NCBI GenBank assembly: GCA_040506195.1
Contig: JBEVXH010000007.1
Span: 124,001-188,000 of the forward strand
Direction of reading: 5' to 3'
DNA length: 64,000 nt
Source of the DNA: Thiodiazotropha sp040506195
GTDB lineage: Bacteria; Pseudomonadota; Gammaproteobacteria; Chromatiales; Chromatiaceae
Both the position numbers and the translations under genes were made by a program. Below, one piece after another: positions 8,327-16,524 of this stretch; the first letter of the stretch is position 1, and each line of letters opens with the position of its first letter. The notes beneath the pieces are model-generated. The model saw nothing but the letters and a program-made list of their open reading frames with translations, made no database searches and was not told the DNA's origin.

Positions 8327-9081
8327 TCATGACGCTCTATCTATATGCGGTTATTCTATTTCTGATCGTCGCGTTTCTCGCTTCGGCGCTCAAGATACTG
8401 CGTGAGTATGAACGTGGTGTGGTATTTATGTTGGGACGCTTCTGGCGTGTCAAGGGACCGGGTCTGATCATCATCATACCGGTGATCCAGCAGTTCGTAA
8501 GAGTCGATCTGCGCACGATTGTGCTGGACGTTCCCTCCCAGGACGTGATCTCGCGCGATAATGTATCGGTAAAGGTCAATGCGGTCGTCTATTTCCGTGT
8601 GCTGGATCCGGAGCGGGCCATTATCCAGGTAGAGGATTATATGGTCGCCACCAGCCAGCTGGCGCAAACTACATTGCGTTCCGTCCTGGGCCAGCATGAG
8701 TTGGATGAGATGCTGGCCGAACGAGAGCGGCTCAACGATGATGTGAGGAATATATTGGATCAACAGACCGATACCTGGGGAATAAAAGTATCCAATGTAG
8801 AGATCAAGCATGTCGATCTTGATGACAGCATGATCAGGGCAATAGCACGTCAGGCCGAGGCGGAGCGGGCGAGGCGCGCAAAGGTCATCCATGCCGAAGG
8901 TGAACAGCAGGCCGCTGAAAAGCTGGTCGAAGCGGCGAAGATCCTCGCCGTACAGCCGCAGGCGATTCAGCTCAGATACCTGGAGACTTTGACAGAGATT
9001 GCCGGTGATAAGAGCCATACCCTGGTATTTCCGCTGCCGATGGATCTGCTGGAACCGTTACTCAAGAAACGAGAAGGTTGA
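8323..9081 (+). CDS. Slipin / stomatin-like SPFH protein
   Basis: 252 residues: an N-terminal membrane anchor (LYLYAVILFLIVAFLASALKI), then an SPFH/band-7 domain (REYERGVVFMLGRFW, DVPSQDVISRDNVSVKVNAVVYFRV), then an Ala/Glu-rich coiled coil (RQAEAERARRAKVIHAEGEQQAAEKL). GTG 8323 overlaps the protease stop; ATG 8329 is an alternative start two codons later. Slipins oligomerise at the inner membrane and are cleaved by the NfeD-type protease encoded upstream. Confidence 0.93.
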   Translation: MIMTLYLYAVILFLIVAFLASALKILREYERGVVFMLGRFWRVKGPGLIIIIPVIQQFVRVDLRTIVLDVPSQDVISRDNVSVKVNAVVYFRVLDPERAIIQVEDYMVATSQLAQTTLRSVLGQHELDEMLAERERLNDDVRNILDQQTDTWGIKVSNVEIKHVDLDDSMIRAIARQAEAERARRAKVIHAEGEQQAAEKLVEAAKILAVQPQAIQLRYLETLTEIAGDKSHTLVFPLPMDLLEPLLKKREG

Positions 9082-9141
9082 CCTCTGTTCCGTAGCTGAA
9101 TCGTGGGAACCAGTTAATAGCCCCGGCTTTGCCGGAGATAC

Positions 9142-9687
9142 TTACTCTGTTTCTTCAAGGGTGGAGACCAGTTGAGAAAAGCTGGTCACCACCGATGTGT
9201 ACTCAAATTCCCGTAATCGTTCGACATTTTCCAGATCAATTTGTCTTGGGTAGACCATGACCGTGCCGCCCGGCGCCTCGGTCTCCATTTCCGGTTCGGT
9301 GTCGCAGGCGAAGACAATGCTCGGAATCCGGCACTTGCCGGCCTGAGCATAGATATTGGTTACCAAAGTGTCGGCTATACCCCACACCATTTTTGCAATG
9401 GTATTTGATGTGGCGGGAGCGATAACAAGACGCTTGTAATGCCCTTGATAAAAGAGACCCACTGGAGAGGCACTGGCAGTGGTATCGCGAAAACAGGTGA
9501 AGCGCTCGCGTATCGATTTCACATCAATATCGTACATTGAGAGCACTTCCGCCGCGGCCTTGCTCAAAAAAAGGTCCATATCAGATCGATGTTGTATCAG
9601 ATCCAGACACTCTTTGAGATAGTGACCGGATCCGGTTATCGCCCATGCCTCGCGTGGCCTTTCATACCTGCCCATGATGTCCCGCAT
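9142..9687 (-). CDS. Flavoprotein, probable dihydromethanopterin reductase (DmrB-like)
   Basis: 181 residues of the FMN-binding flavoprotein family (archaeoflavoprotein/DmrB type). Recognisable pieces are WAITGSGHYLKECLDLI at the N-terminus and the flavin-site APATSNTIAKMVWGIADTLVTN in the middle. DmrB enzymes reduce dihydromethanopterin to tetrahydromethanopterin, the C1 carrier used by fae, mtdB, mch and fhc elsewhere in this window. That context favours this role over a generic flavoprotein. ATG 9675 is an alternative start. A fragment of the TA-flanked repeat lies just upstream of the start. Confidence 0.68.
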   Translation of the reverse strand: MRDIMGRYERPREAWAITGSGHYLKECLDLIQHRSDMDLFLSKAAAEVLSMYDIDVKSIRERFTCFRDTTASASPVGLFYQGHYKRLVIAPATSNTIAKMVWGIADTLVTNIYAQAGKCRIPSIVFACDTEPEMETEAPGGTVMVYPRQIDLENVERLREFEYTSVVTSFSQLVSTLEETE

Positions 9688-9696
9688 AACTGGTGA

Positions 9697-9722
9697 GTGT
9701 TAACAGGCCCTAACAGGCCCTA
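9697..9722 (+). repeat. Solo end of the TA-flanked repeat, tandem-duplicated
   Basis: GTGTTAACAGGCCCTA followed at once by a second ACAGGCCCTA. It matches the right end of the complete element at 23834-24102, with the usual TA at the edge, between the flavoprotein start and the sigma-54 regulator. The short duplication suggests two abutting ends or slippage. Confidence 0.7.
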
Positions 9723-9814
9723 ATGGATATGAATACTATTTTCAGCTGTAAATGATCAACCACCCCTTTAGCGGCGCAAGGCTGGCTTCTTGATCAGATC
9801 GGTTTGGTACGATA

Positions 9815-11773
9815 TCAACGAGGTGGTGAAATACCAAAACGCTTCATACGCCTGTAGAGCGTATTGCGGCTGAGCGCGAGCTTTTTGGCAACCCTACTGA
9901 TGTTCCAATGCATCTCTTCGAGTTCACTCAACAGTGCGTCACGTTCAGCAATCGCCAATGCATTGAGATTGGCATCAGGTCCATCGGAAAACTCGTCATC
10001 ATAGACTATATTGCGAATTTCCTCAGGCAGATCGTTAATCGTTACTAAATTGTTTTCGCACAGGGCTGTGGAGGTCCTAAGCACATTGCGCAGCTGTCGG
10101 ATATTGCCGGGCCATGGGAAGTTCTCAAGCAGTTTGAGTGCTTCAGGATCCCAGGTTAACTCCTCTGAGACGCCAGCTTCCAGCTGGGCTATGTTTTTGA
10201 TCAACTGCAGCCTGTCCGTGCGTTCCCGCAGTGGGGGCATGGTCAAAGAAACGCCATGCAGCCGATAGAACAGATCTTCGCGGAAATCGCCATCCTCAAC
10301 CATGCCTTTGATGTCATGGTGTGTGGCGCTGATCAGTTTGATGGAGACCTTGATAGGCTTTTCCCCGCCAAGGGGTGTAACCTCTCGCTCTTCGAGCACC
10401 CTAAGCAGGCGTGCCTGAAGATGCAGCGGCATATCGCCGATCTCATCCAAAAACAGTGTGCCTCCATCTGCCTGAACAATCTTGCCCCGGCTACCGTCAC
10501 GGTTTGCCCCGGTAAATGCGCCAGGTCGGTAACCGAAAAGCTCACTCTCGATAAGCGATTCCGGCAGCGATGCGCAATTCACAGCGACAAACGGTTTTTC
10601 ATGGCGAGAACTCGCTTTATGCAGTGCGCGCGCAAACATCTCCTTACCGGTACCGGTCTCACCGAAGAGCATGCAGGGGACATCTCTTTCGATCAGCTTT
10701 AAGGCCGTTTTCACATTGCGCTTCATGCGCGGTTCATCAAAGTGCAGGGCATCGAGGGATTCGGTGCTTCCCAGGTAGTCATTCTCGCCAAGCACGTTGG
10801 CTGAGTTGGATGGAGTTGTATTGCTTCTGCAGCTTTTCTCAGGTGCCTGCAGCGTGGCGAAGAAACGTTTGCCATGTTGCGATTCCCGTATAGGGAAGGC
10901 ATGGGAATGCACATTTCTGAGAAGGGTGCCCAGGGAAGTTGTGAAGAGTTGCTGAATAGGGTGTCCGACTATCTGTTGGGGCGACTCCAGATTGAGTTGA
11001 AACATGGCACTGCGATTGATGGCCTCTATCTTGCCGTCCCTGTCGAAGGCGATGGCTCCCTCGCCAAGTGTGCTGATGAATTCCGAACGGGAATGAAAAC
11101 GAAGCACGAAGGCCTCTTTCATGGCGCAGAAGAAGACCCGATTCTCGATCATCTGAGCCGACATGTTCAGCAATACCATGGTGTGTTGCTGTGCCATCTT
11201 GGATTCACTGGAGGCGTCGAGTACCGCCAGGATATCTCCGTGGGGATCGAAGATGGGTGCTGCCGCACAGGTCAGGCTGGCGTTTCGTGAGAAGAAATGG
11301 GATTGCTTGTGAATGACAAGGGGTTTCTGTTCCACGAGACAGGTACCCATGCCGTTGGTGCCCTGAACCGATTCGCTCCAGACCGCACCCAGTTGCATGC
11401 CGGCGTGAGCGGCTGCATCGGTAAATTGGGGATCACCGATGAAATTGAGCAGGATACCGTCTCTGTCAGTGAGCATGATGGCATGCCCGGATCCGGCCAA
11501 CTGCTGGTAGAGATCGGTCATCTCCACGCGAGCAATGTCCAGCAGGCGCTCATATCTTTGCAGCCGATCGTGCAAATCCTGGCGGTTGATAATGACCGAT
11601 TCGGGCGACATGCCGGGATCGAGTCCGTATTCGTCCCGGCAACGTCTCCAGGATCTGAGTGTCAGGTCGTCTATTTCGGAGGAGTGAATGATGTGGCTGT
11701 TGTCGAGCGCGGCACGCACGAACTCTTCATGATTTGAAAATTCATTGTGCAGGATAATTCTGTCCACCTTCAT
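9815..11773 (-). CDS. Sigma-54-dependent activator, AcoR type (GAF-PAS-AAA-Fis)
   Basis: 652 residues. The N-terminal half carries an AcoR-style GAF domain (GTNGMGTCLVEQKPLVIH, about 140-200) and a PAS domain (GEGAIAFDRDGKIEAINRSA, about 238-290). The AAA+ domain follows, with Walker A GETGTGKE, the sigma-54-contacting loop GAFTGA, and Walker B GGTLFLDEIGD. It ends in a Fis-type helix-turn-helix (NISRVAKKLALSRNTLYRRMKRFGI). AcoR relatives activate alcohol, acetoin and quinoprotein dehydrogenase genes. Perfect sigma-54 promoters sit before xoxF and the formate dehydrogenase in this window, so it is a candidate activator of C1 genes; the effector is unknown. Confidence 0.9.
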   Translation of the reverse strand: MKVDRIILHNEFSNHEEFVRAALDNSHIIHSSEIDDLTLRSWRRCRDEYGLDPGMSPESVIINRQDLHDRLQRYERLLDIARVEMTDLYQQLAGSGHAIMLTDRDGILLNFIGDPQFTDAAAHAGMQLGAVWSESVQGTNGMGTCLVEQKPLVIHKQSHFFSRNASLTCAAAPIFDPHGDILAVLDASSESKMAQQHTMVLLNMSAQMIENRVFFCAMKEAFVLRFHSRSEFISTLGEGAIAFDRDGKIEAINRSAMFQLNLESPQQIVGHPIQQLFTTSLGTLLRNVHSHAFPIRESQHGKRFFATLQAPEKSCRSNTTPSNSANVLGENDYLGSTESLDALHFDEPRMKRNVKTALKLIERDVPCMLFGETGTGKEMFARALHKASSRHEKPFVAVNCASLPESLIESELFGYRPGAFTGANRDGSRGKIVQADGGTLFLDEIGDMPLHLQARLLRVLEEREVTPLGGEKPIKVSIKLISATHHDIKGMVEDGDFREDLFYRLHGVSLTMPPLRERTDRLQLIKNIAQLEAGVSEELTWDPEALKLLENFPWPGNIRQLRNVLRTSTALCENNLVTINDLPEEIRNIVYDDEFSDGPDANLNALAIAERDALLSELEEMHWNISRVAKKLALSRNTLYRRMKRFGISPPR

Positions 11774-11900
11774 CTACCTCTGGTCGCGAATAGGCCCCGA
11801 TGGAGAAAGCTTCCGTGACCTCTCGCTGTAGTTATTATGTCAGGGGGTGAGTGACGGAATAAATCCGGTCAACGTTAATTACTTAATGAACTAGAGTTTA

Positions 11901-11922
11901 TGTCAATATCGTTAGATTGACA
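11901..11922. promoter_or_regulatory. Inverted repeat between the sigma-54 regulator and folP
   Basis: TGTCAAT (11901-11907) and ATTGACA (11916-11922) are perfect complements separated by 8 bases, 35 bases before folP. It is a plausible operator for either divergent gene, possibly autoregulation by the activator. No protein assignment is possible from sequence alone. Confidence 0.4.
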
Positions 11923-11956
11923 AATCGCAATCCGTTGGGAATCTAAAGATAACTCT

Positions 11957-12787
11957 ATGTCAATGCTCGATTTTTCACATCCATTAATCATGGGGATATT
12001 GAATCTGACACCGGATAGTTTTTCCGATGGCGGCAGTTACGATCCTGAATCGGCGGTCAGACGCGCCGCGGAGATGGTGGAAGAGGGGGCGGATATCATC
12101 GATATCGGTGGGGAATCAACCCGTCCGGAGGCAATGAGAGTCAGTGCCGACGAGCAGAAAAGCCGGGTTCTGAATACCCTGCAAATGCTGAGGGATTGCC
12201 TGCCCGATGGCTATCCGGTCAGCATCGATACGACCTCGAGCGATGTTGCCCGCCATGCGCTCGACTGCGGGGCCAATATGATCAACGATATTTCCGCGGG
12301 CCGTGAGGATCCCGAGATCCTTGCATTGGCGGCATCCGCGGGTGTCCCACTGGTCTTGATGCACATGCAGGGCACACCCGAGACGATGCAGCATGCGCCG
12401 GCATACCGGGATGCGGTTGCGGAAGTGACGTCGTTCCTGCAAACACGGGTCGAGGCGGCACTGGCGGCAGGCGTTGAACCTGAAGCGCTATTGCTCGATC
12501 CCGGTATCGGATTCGGAAAGCTAAAGCGGCATAACCTGCAACTGCTGGCCGGTTTGCAAACGATCGGCAAACTTGGTTATCCGCTGTTACTTGGTGCAAG
12601 CCGCAAGCGCTTCATGGGTTCGATCTGCAATCAGGCGCAACCCAATGCGCTGATGCCGGCAACCTGCGCCGCTACGGCATTGGGTGTGATGGCAGGGGTG
12701 AAGGTATTCCGGGTACACGATGTCTGGCAGAATCGGCAGGCGGCTGATGTGGCCTGGGCGATTCGCAATGAGAAGAAATATTCCTAA
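11957..12787 (+). CDS. folP: Dihydropteroate synthase
   Basis: 276 residues with the standard DHPS signatures: MGILNLTPDSFSDGG near the N-terminus, IDIGGESTRP, SIDTTSSDVARHAL, NDISAG, LLDPGIGFGK and the late LLGASRKRFM. It joins a pterin pyrophosphate to p-aminobenzoate in folate synthesis. Isolated folP genes near methanopterin genes may also reflect pterin demand, but this copy looks like ordinary bacterial FolP. Its neighbours are the sigma-54 regulator (divergent) and an oxidoreductase (convergent). Confidence 0.93.
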   Translation: MSMLDFSHPLIMGILNLTPDSFSDGGSYDPESAVRRAAEMVEEGADIIDIGGESTRPEAMRVSADEQKSRVLNTLQMLRDCLPDGYPVSIDTTSSDVARHALDCGANMINDISAGREDPEILALAASAGVPLVLMHMQGTPETMQHAPAYRDAVAEVTSFLQTRVEAALAAGVEPEALLLDPGIGFGKLKRHNLQLLAGLQTIGKLGYPLLLGASRKRFMGSICNQAQPNALMPATCAATALGVMAGVKVFRVHDVWQNRQAADVAWAIRNEKKYS

Positions 12788-12904
12788 CCCAAGGTTCGGC
12801 ATGATTTTTCACAATACCTGGTTAGCCACATCACTGAGGTATCGCCGGCATAACCGTGAAACGCTCCACCACATGCCTAGCCTAATATTTAGCAAGGCGC
12901 CTTC

Positions 12905-14485
12905 CTACGCCTCCCCGAGTACCTGTTTGGCCGCCTGTTCACCTGACAGCATGGCCCCGGTGAAACCCCCGCCATGGCTACCAAAGGCCGAGGCAAGGTA
13001 CAGTCCGGCTACGGGTGTGCTGGCATCAGGTCCACCACCGTGAATGAAAGGGAGGGGGGGGACGAAGCCGTAAACCGCTCCGCTGGGTGTATTCAGAAAA
13101 CGGCGGCAGGTACGGGCGGTTGCAAGATCCTGGTAGACTACATGCCGGGCGATACCCGGGAAATGTCTATCAAGCTGTGCCACCAGTGCATTGGCCCAGG
13201 CGTTGCGGTGCCGGTCATATGCTTCATCATCCAGTTCCAGCCAATTTTCAATCGAATCCAGGCCGCAGATCACTCCCAAGTAACGACCGTCATTATTCAA
13301 ACCGGACTCTATTTGATCGTAGTCGACGAAGACGCAGACTGCCTCGGCCGCACCGTGCGGCGGTTGCGACATCATCCTGACCATATCGGGCAAGGAATCC
13401 AGACAAGATAAGCGCTTCGGAATAATGAAGGTAGAATAGTTACTCACACCGAAGTCGGCCGGCCGGCAGTCAAAGCCCAGAAAAAGGGACCAGAGCGAGG
13501 TGGACACCTCGCGTCCCCGGTATGGAGCGAAAAACCCCTGCCGCATCTCGGCTGGCAGTAATTCCTTGAGTATATGTGGAGCGGCATTTCCGAAGATGAC
13601 AGGTGCAAAGGCCAGCTGAATATCCCGGGGCGGCCCCTTACGCTCCTTCATCAGCGATGGCACGTATTCATGGGCGACTCCGCTGACACGCTCCTTTTCG
13701 ACTAAAATCTCGTTGACCTGACGACGTCTGAGGGCCTCTCCACCCGCCTCTTCTATGATCGCGACCAGGGCGTCGCTCAAGGCCTGGGAACCGCCCCTGA
13801 TGTAGTGCCCTCCGCCTTCATGATATGAGGCTTGTGCGGCGGAATAAAACATCAGGGAGAGGTTGACGGGATCATGGGTGTAATAGGTTACGTTGCAGCA
13901 CAGCAGCTTTTTGATGTCTTCATCGTTGCCGAATAAAGACTGCAGGAATTCGCTCAGATTTGTCCGATTATACTGTAGCACCGTCCACAAATGGCTTATC
14001 AGTTGCGGCCAGAGCCATGGCTTCCAGCCGGACCTGTCACGGCGAATGCGTGTGAGTCCGTGAAGACTGGTATGGATCTGTTTGATGACGCGAAAATATC
14101 GCCTGATACTCTTGGCATGCTGCGGGAAACGCCGAGTAAATGTCGCCCGGGCATTATCCATCCCCTCGGGAATGACGAGTTCCGGACCTTGAATATCGGT
14201 CAGTACCGCAAACAGACTGCCGACAGGAACGGGTTCCAACAGAGAAGAGAGTCCCAGTTCTTGCCATAGCGCGGCCTTGATGTCGTTCTCTCCGAGACCG
14301 TCGATTTCGTGCAGACCGGCCTCGATACGCATCTTCATACGATTGAAAACAGTCGCAGCGCCACCGAACTTGTCATGCCGCTCGAGCACCAGAACGCGCT
14401 TTCCACGCTGGGCATAGAGCGCGCCTGCGGTCAGACCTCCCAGACCAGAACCGACAACAATGGCGTCATAGTGATTATTATCCAT
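12905..14485 (-). CDS. FAD-dependent oxidoreductase, phytoene desaturase / carotenoid isomerase-like
   Basis: 526 residues. The N-terminal dinucleotide-binding fold is clear (DAIVVGSGLGGLTAGALYAQRGKRVLVLE), and a C-terminal flavin motif is present (PVAGLYLASAFGSHGGGFTGAMLSG). This is the COG1233 family, which includes CrtI, CrtISO and retinol saturase. No other carotenoid gene is nearby, so the substrate is uncertain. It is probably co-transcribed with the GGDEF and DUF2141 genes, 10 bases after the latter. Confidence 0.8.
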   Translation of the reverse strand: MDNNHYDAIVVGSGLGGLTAGALYAQRGKRVLVLERHDKFGGAATVFNRMKMRIEAGLHEIDGLGENDIKAALWQELGLSSLLEPVPVGSLFAVLTDIQGPELVIPEGMDNARATFTRRFPQHAKSIRRYFRVIKQIHTSLHGLTRIRRDRSGWKPWLWPQLISHLWTVLQYNRTNLSEFLQSLFGNDEDIKKLLCCNVTYYTHDPVNLSLMFYSAAQASYHEGGGHYIRGGSQALSDALVAIIEEAGGEALRRRQVNEILVEKERVSGVAHEYVPSLMKERKGPPRDIQLAFAPVIFGNAAPHILKELLPAEMRQGFFAPYRGREVSTSLWSLFLGFDCRPADFGVSNYSTFIIPKRLSCLDSLPDMVRMMSQPPHGAAEAVCVFVDYDQIESGLNNDGRYLGVICGLDSIENWLELDDEAYDRHRNAWANALVAQLDRHFPGIARHVVYQDLATARTCRRFLNTPSGAVYGFVPPLPFIHGGGPDASTPVAGLYLASAFGSHGGGFTGAMLSGEQAAKQVLGEA

Positions 14486-14494
14486 TGCATATTT

Positions 14495-14953
14495 CTAATA
14501 ATTGAGTGTTATCGACAGTTGTTTGGTGGTTGTGTTGTCTTCCACCGAGAAGGCCGCCTTGTCAAAGTCCGGAATGCCGAACCGGGCCGTGGCGTTATTG
14601 CTGAAACCGTAACCTTCAAGCGGTCTGGCGAAGAGCCCTGTATCCAGCTTGTTATTGGCGTTTTCGTCATGATAGACCTTCAGCGCAATCATTATATTTT
14701 CAGGCACCTCGAGGCTCAGCCTTACATGCCCTTTGACGGCAGCATGTCGCAGTTGGATTGAACAGCCGGAAGTCTCCCCGTGATAATCTTCTCGACTGCA
14801 GGCCGCCAGCATCAGGTATCCGTTGGCACTGCGAATACCCTCTATGTCAATAAGCAGCATCTTGGCATGGGCCGCAGGGGGAAACAGGCAGAAACCCAGT
14901 ACAAGAGAAAAAAATATCTTCACCTTCAACCAACTTGATCTTTTCGATAGCAA
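14495..14953 (-). CDS. Secreted DUF2141 protein
   Basis: About 150 residues with a signal peptide (VKIFFSLVLGFCLFPPAAHA) followed by a DUF2141 beta-sandwich-like domain (IEGIRSANGYLMLAACSREDY, then ALKVYHDENANNKLDTG, then GYGFSNNA). The function of DUF2141 is unknown; it is typically exported. The annotated start is TTG and overlaps the GGDEF gene by 28 bases. A GTG at 14923, just past that stop, would give a better-shaped signal peptide and may be the real start. Confidence 0.75.
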   Translation of the reverse strand: MLSKRSSWLKVKIFFSLVLGFCLFPPAAHAKMLLIDIEGIRSANGYLMLAACSREDYHGETSGCSIQLRHAAVKGHVRLSLEVPENIMIALKVYHDENANNKLDTGLFARPLEGYGFSNNATARFGIPDFDKAAFSVEDNTTTKQLSITLNY

Positions 14954-15738
14954 ACAGCCCTGTCCCTGCCTTCTTCCTTAGCTTGATAGAGCGCGGTATC
15001 CGCACAGTCTATGAGTGTATCGATGGAATAGCCGTTTGCCTGCTTGACGTCAGCAATGCCGATACTGACAGTTATTTCCACGTGGTCCGTTTTGATCGGG
15101 ATCGGGCGATTACGTTGGATCTGCAACAGCTTGTCCGCTACGGCACGGCCCTGCTCAGCAGTTGTGTGCGGGAGCAGGCAGATGAACTCCTCACCGCCAA
15201 ACCGCCCTGTCAGATCGGTTTCCCGGAACAGCTCTTTTAGCCTTTTCCCCAAGCATCTCAACACCTCATCGCCGGTCATATGCCCGTATTCGTCGTTGAT
15301 GCGCTTGAAGTGATCCACATCGATCATAAGTATAGCCACGGAGTAGCCATAGCGTTGCGCGAGAAGCAGTGCATCATGTGCCTGCTGGAAGAAATAACGC
15401 CGATTGCTGAGGCTTGTCAGTTCATCGACTGTTGCAAGTTTGTACAAACGCCTTTCAGCCTCATACAGTTTAAACATCAACCCATAGGCATAATAGCTGC
15501 ACACTGGAGCGACGATGGCCGGTACGACAATACTGACGATAATAGAAATCCTGGTGAGTTCATTGTCAGGACGCAATATACCAATCAACATGACAGTGAT
15601 CAGCACAGACAGAATGATTGAAGCCAGCGAGGTCAGAATGACAAGGTTTTTGTGGCCGAACCGAAGCACGAAATTACGTGTAAAGGAAATCCTGGGGCTA
15701 TCGACTTCGGTGGTGTAGACCGCCCTTCCTAGCATCAC
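14926..15738 (-). CDS. Membrane diguanylate cyclase (GGDEF)
   Basis: 270 residues: two hydrophobic spans (about 30-55 and 65-85), a short linker, then a GGDEF domain starting at VDELTSLSNRRYFF. The active-site loop is GGEEF, and an inhibitory-site RxxD (RETD) sits five residues before it, so it should make c-di-GMP and be product-inhibited. There is no periplasmic sensor domain beyond the short loop. An HD-GYP protein at 41876-43444 could degrade the product. Confidence 0.92.
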   Translation of the reverse strand: MMLGRAVYTTEVDSPRISFTRNFVLRFGHKNLVILTSLASIILSVLITVMLIGILRPDNELTRISIIVSIVVPAIVAPVCSYYAYGLMFKLYEAERRLYKLATVDELTSLSNRRYFFQQAHDALLLAQRYGYSVAILMIDVDHFKRINDEYGHMTGDEVLRCLGKRLKELFRETDLTGRFGGEEFICLLPHTTAEQGRAVADKLLQIQRNRPIPIKTDHVEITVSIGIADVKQANGYSIDTLIDCADTALYQAKEEGRDRAVCYRKDQVG

Positions 15739-16100
15739 GGAAGAGATGAGAGTTTGGATGAAGAGCTAAGGGGCAGTTTTCTCATCGTTCTACGCTGAAT
15801 AGTGATGTCATTCGTACAGTATAGTCAAGATAAGGTGGGATTCCTGATACTTTCACGCTGAGAGCGTATTACTAAGCTGAACAGACTGACTACACATCGC
15901 TCATGCTGCCTTGCCGGACGAAAAAACAGTCCAGGCAGAGCCAACTGGATTAGTGTTAACAGGCCCTGACACTATTGCTGTTGAAGCTGCGACGATCAAC
16001 AATAGAAAGACATGCATGTCTAGGTAACTTGAAATTTTTCAGCTGCTTTTTATGATTCCCATAACCGCCTTCCGTTACGGAGAAAAAAATATGTAACAGG
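15739..16100. other. Intergenic region with repeat fragment, no gene seen
   Basis: Upstream region of the GGDEF gene. Apart from the partial repeat at 15890-15968 I see no ORF with coding character and no recognisable promoter. Confidence 0.5.
15890..15968 (+). repeat. Right-end fragment of the TA-flanked MITE-like element
   Basis: About 79 bases resembling the right end of the complete element at 23834-24102 (CTACAC.TCGCTCAT, CTGCCTTGC, then GGATTAGTGTTAACAGGCCCT). The outer TA is replaced by TG here, and the left end is absent. Confidence 0.7.
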
Positions 16101-16145
16101 AAAAAAAATGCCCTCTGTGGTTAGGGGATAACCACAAGAAGGGCA
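16101..16145 (-). terminator. Intrinsic terminator (minus strand)
   Basis: Arms 16108-16123 and 16129-16145 pair as ATGCCCT-TGTGGTTA against TAACCACA-AGGGCAT around a 5-base loop with one small internal mismatch. Read on the minus strand the stem is followed directly by eight T (A-run 16101-16108). This is the clearest Rho-independent terminator in the window. It closes the small ORF at 16167-16316 and possibly readthrough from the formate dehydrogenase operon. Confidence 0.85.
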
Positions 16146-16166
16146 TGAAGGGTGGAGGAAATGAAT

Positions 16167-16316
16167 TCAGGAATGCTTTGGCGGTGCCGGTTGGTTATCA
16201 GCCTGATCGGTAGCCTTTCTATCGCACAAAGTTATGATGCCTTCGGTATTAGTTACAGTCGTTGAAGTTGTTCTCCTGTGCGCGATGCAAACGGTCTCGA
16301 GTATGGTTTGTGGCAT
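16167..16316 (-). CDS. Candidate small protein, 49 residues, unknown
   Basis: ATG at 16316, stop at 16167. It begins MPQTILETVCIAH and ends PAPPKHS, with two cysteines (10 and 31) and many Thr. GGAG lies three bases before the start, which is close. A strong intrinsic terminator follows 22 bases after the stop, giving this stretch its own 3' end. No family is recognised and there is no signal peptide or membrane span. It could equally be a non-coding transcript ending at the same terminator. Confidence 0.45.
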   Translation of the reverse strand: MPQTILETVCIAHRRTTSTTVTNTEGIITLCDRKATDQADNQPAPPKHS

Positions 16317-16524
16317 AATCTCCGGATTTTTATACGCAGAATGCGGGCCAACATATGATTTGTGTTGCTAACATCCTGTTATGTTTTAAAAAATACTGAC
16401 CATCGCCTGGAAGTGTTGCGGCTGTACACGTTTCACTGTTATAAAAAATATAAAAACTGTTACAGATGTGTCACACAGTCTGCCAACTTGCTCAAATTTG
16501 ACATGTATCTGTCTGAGATGGGGT

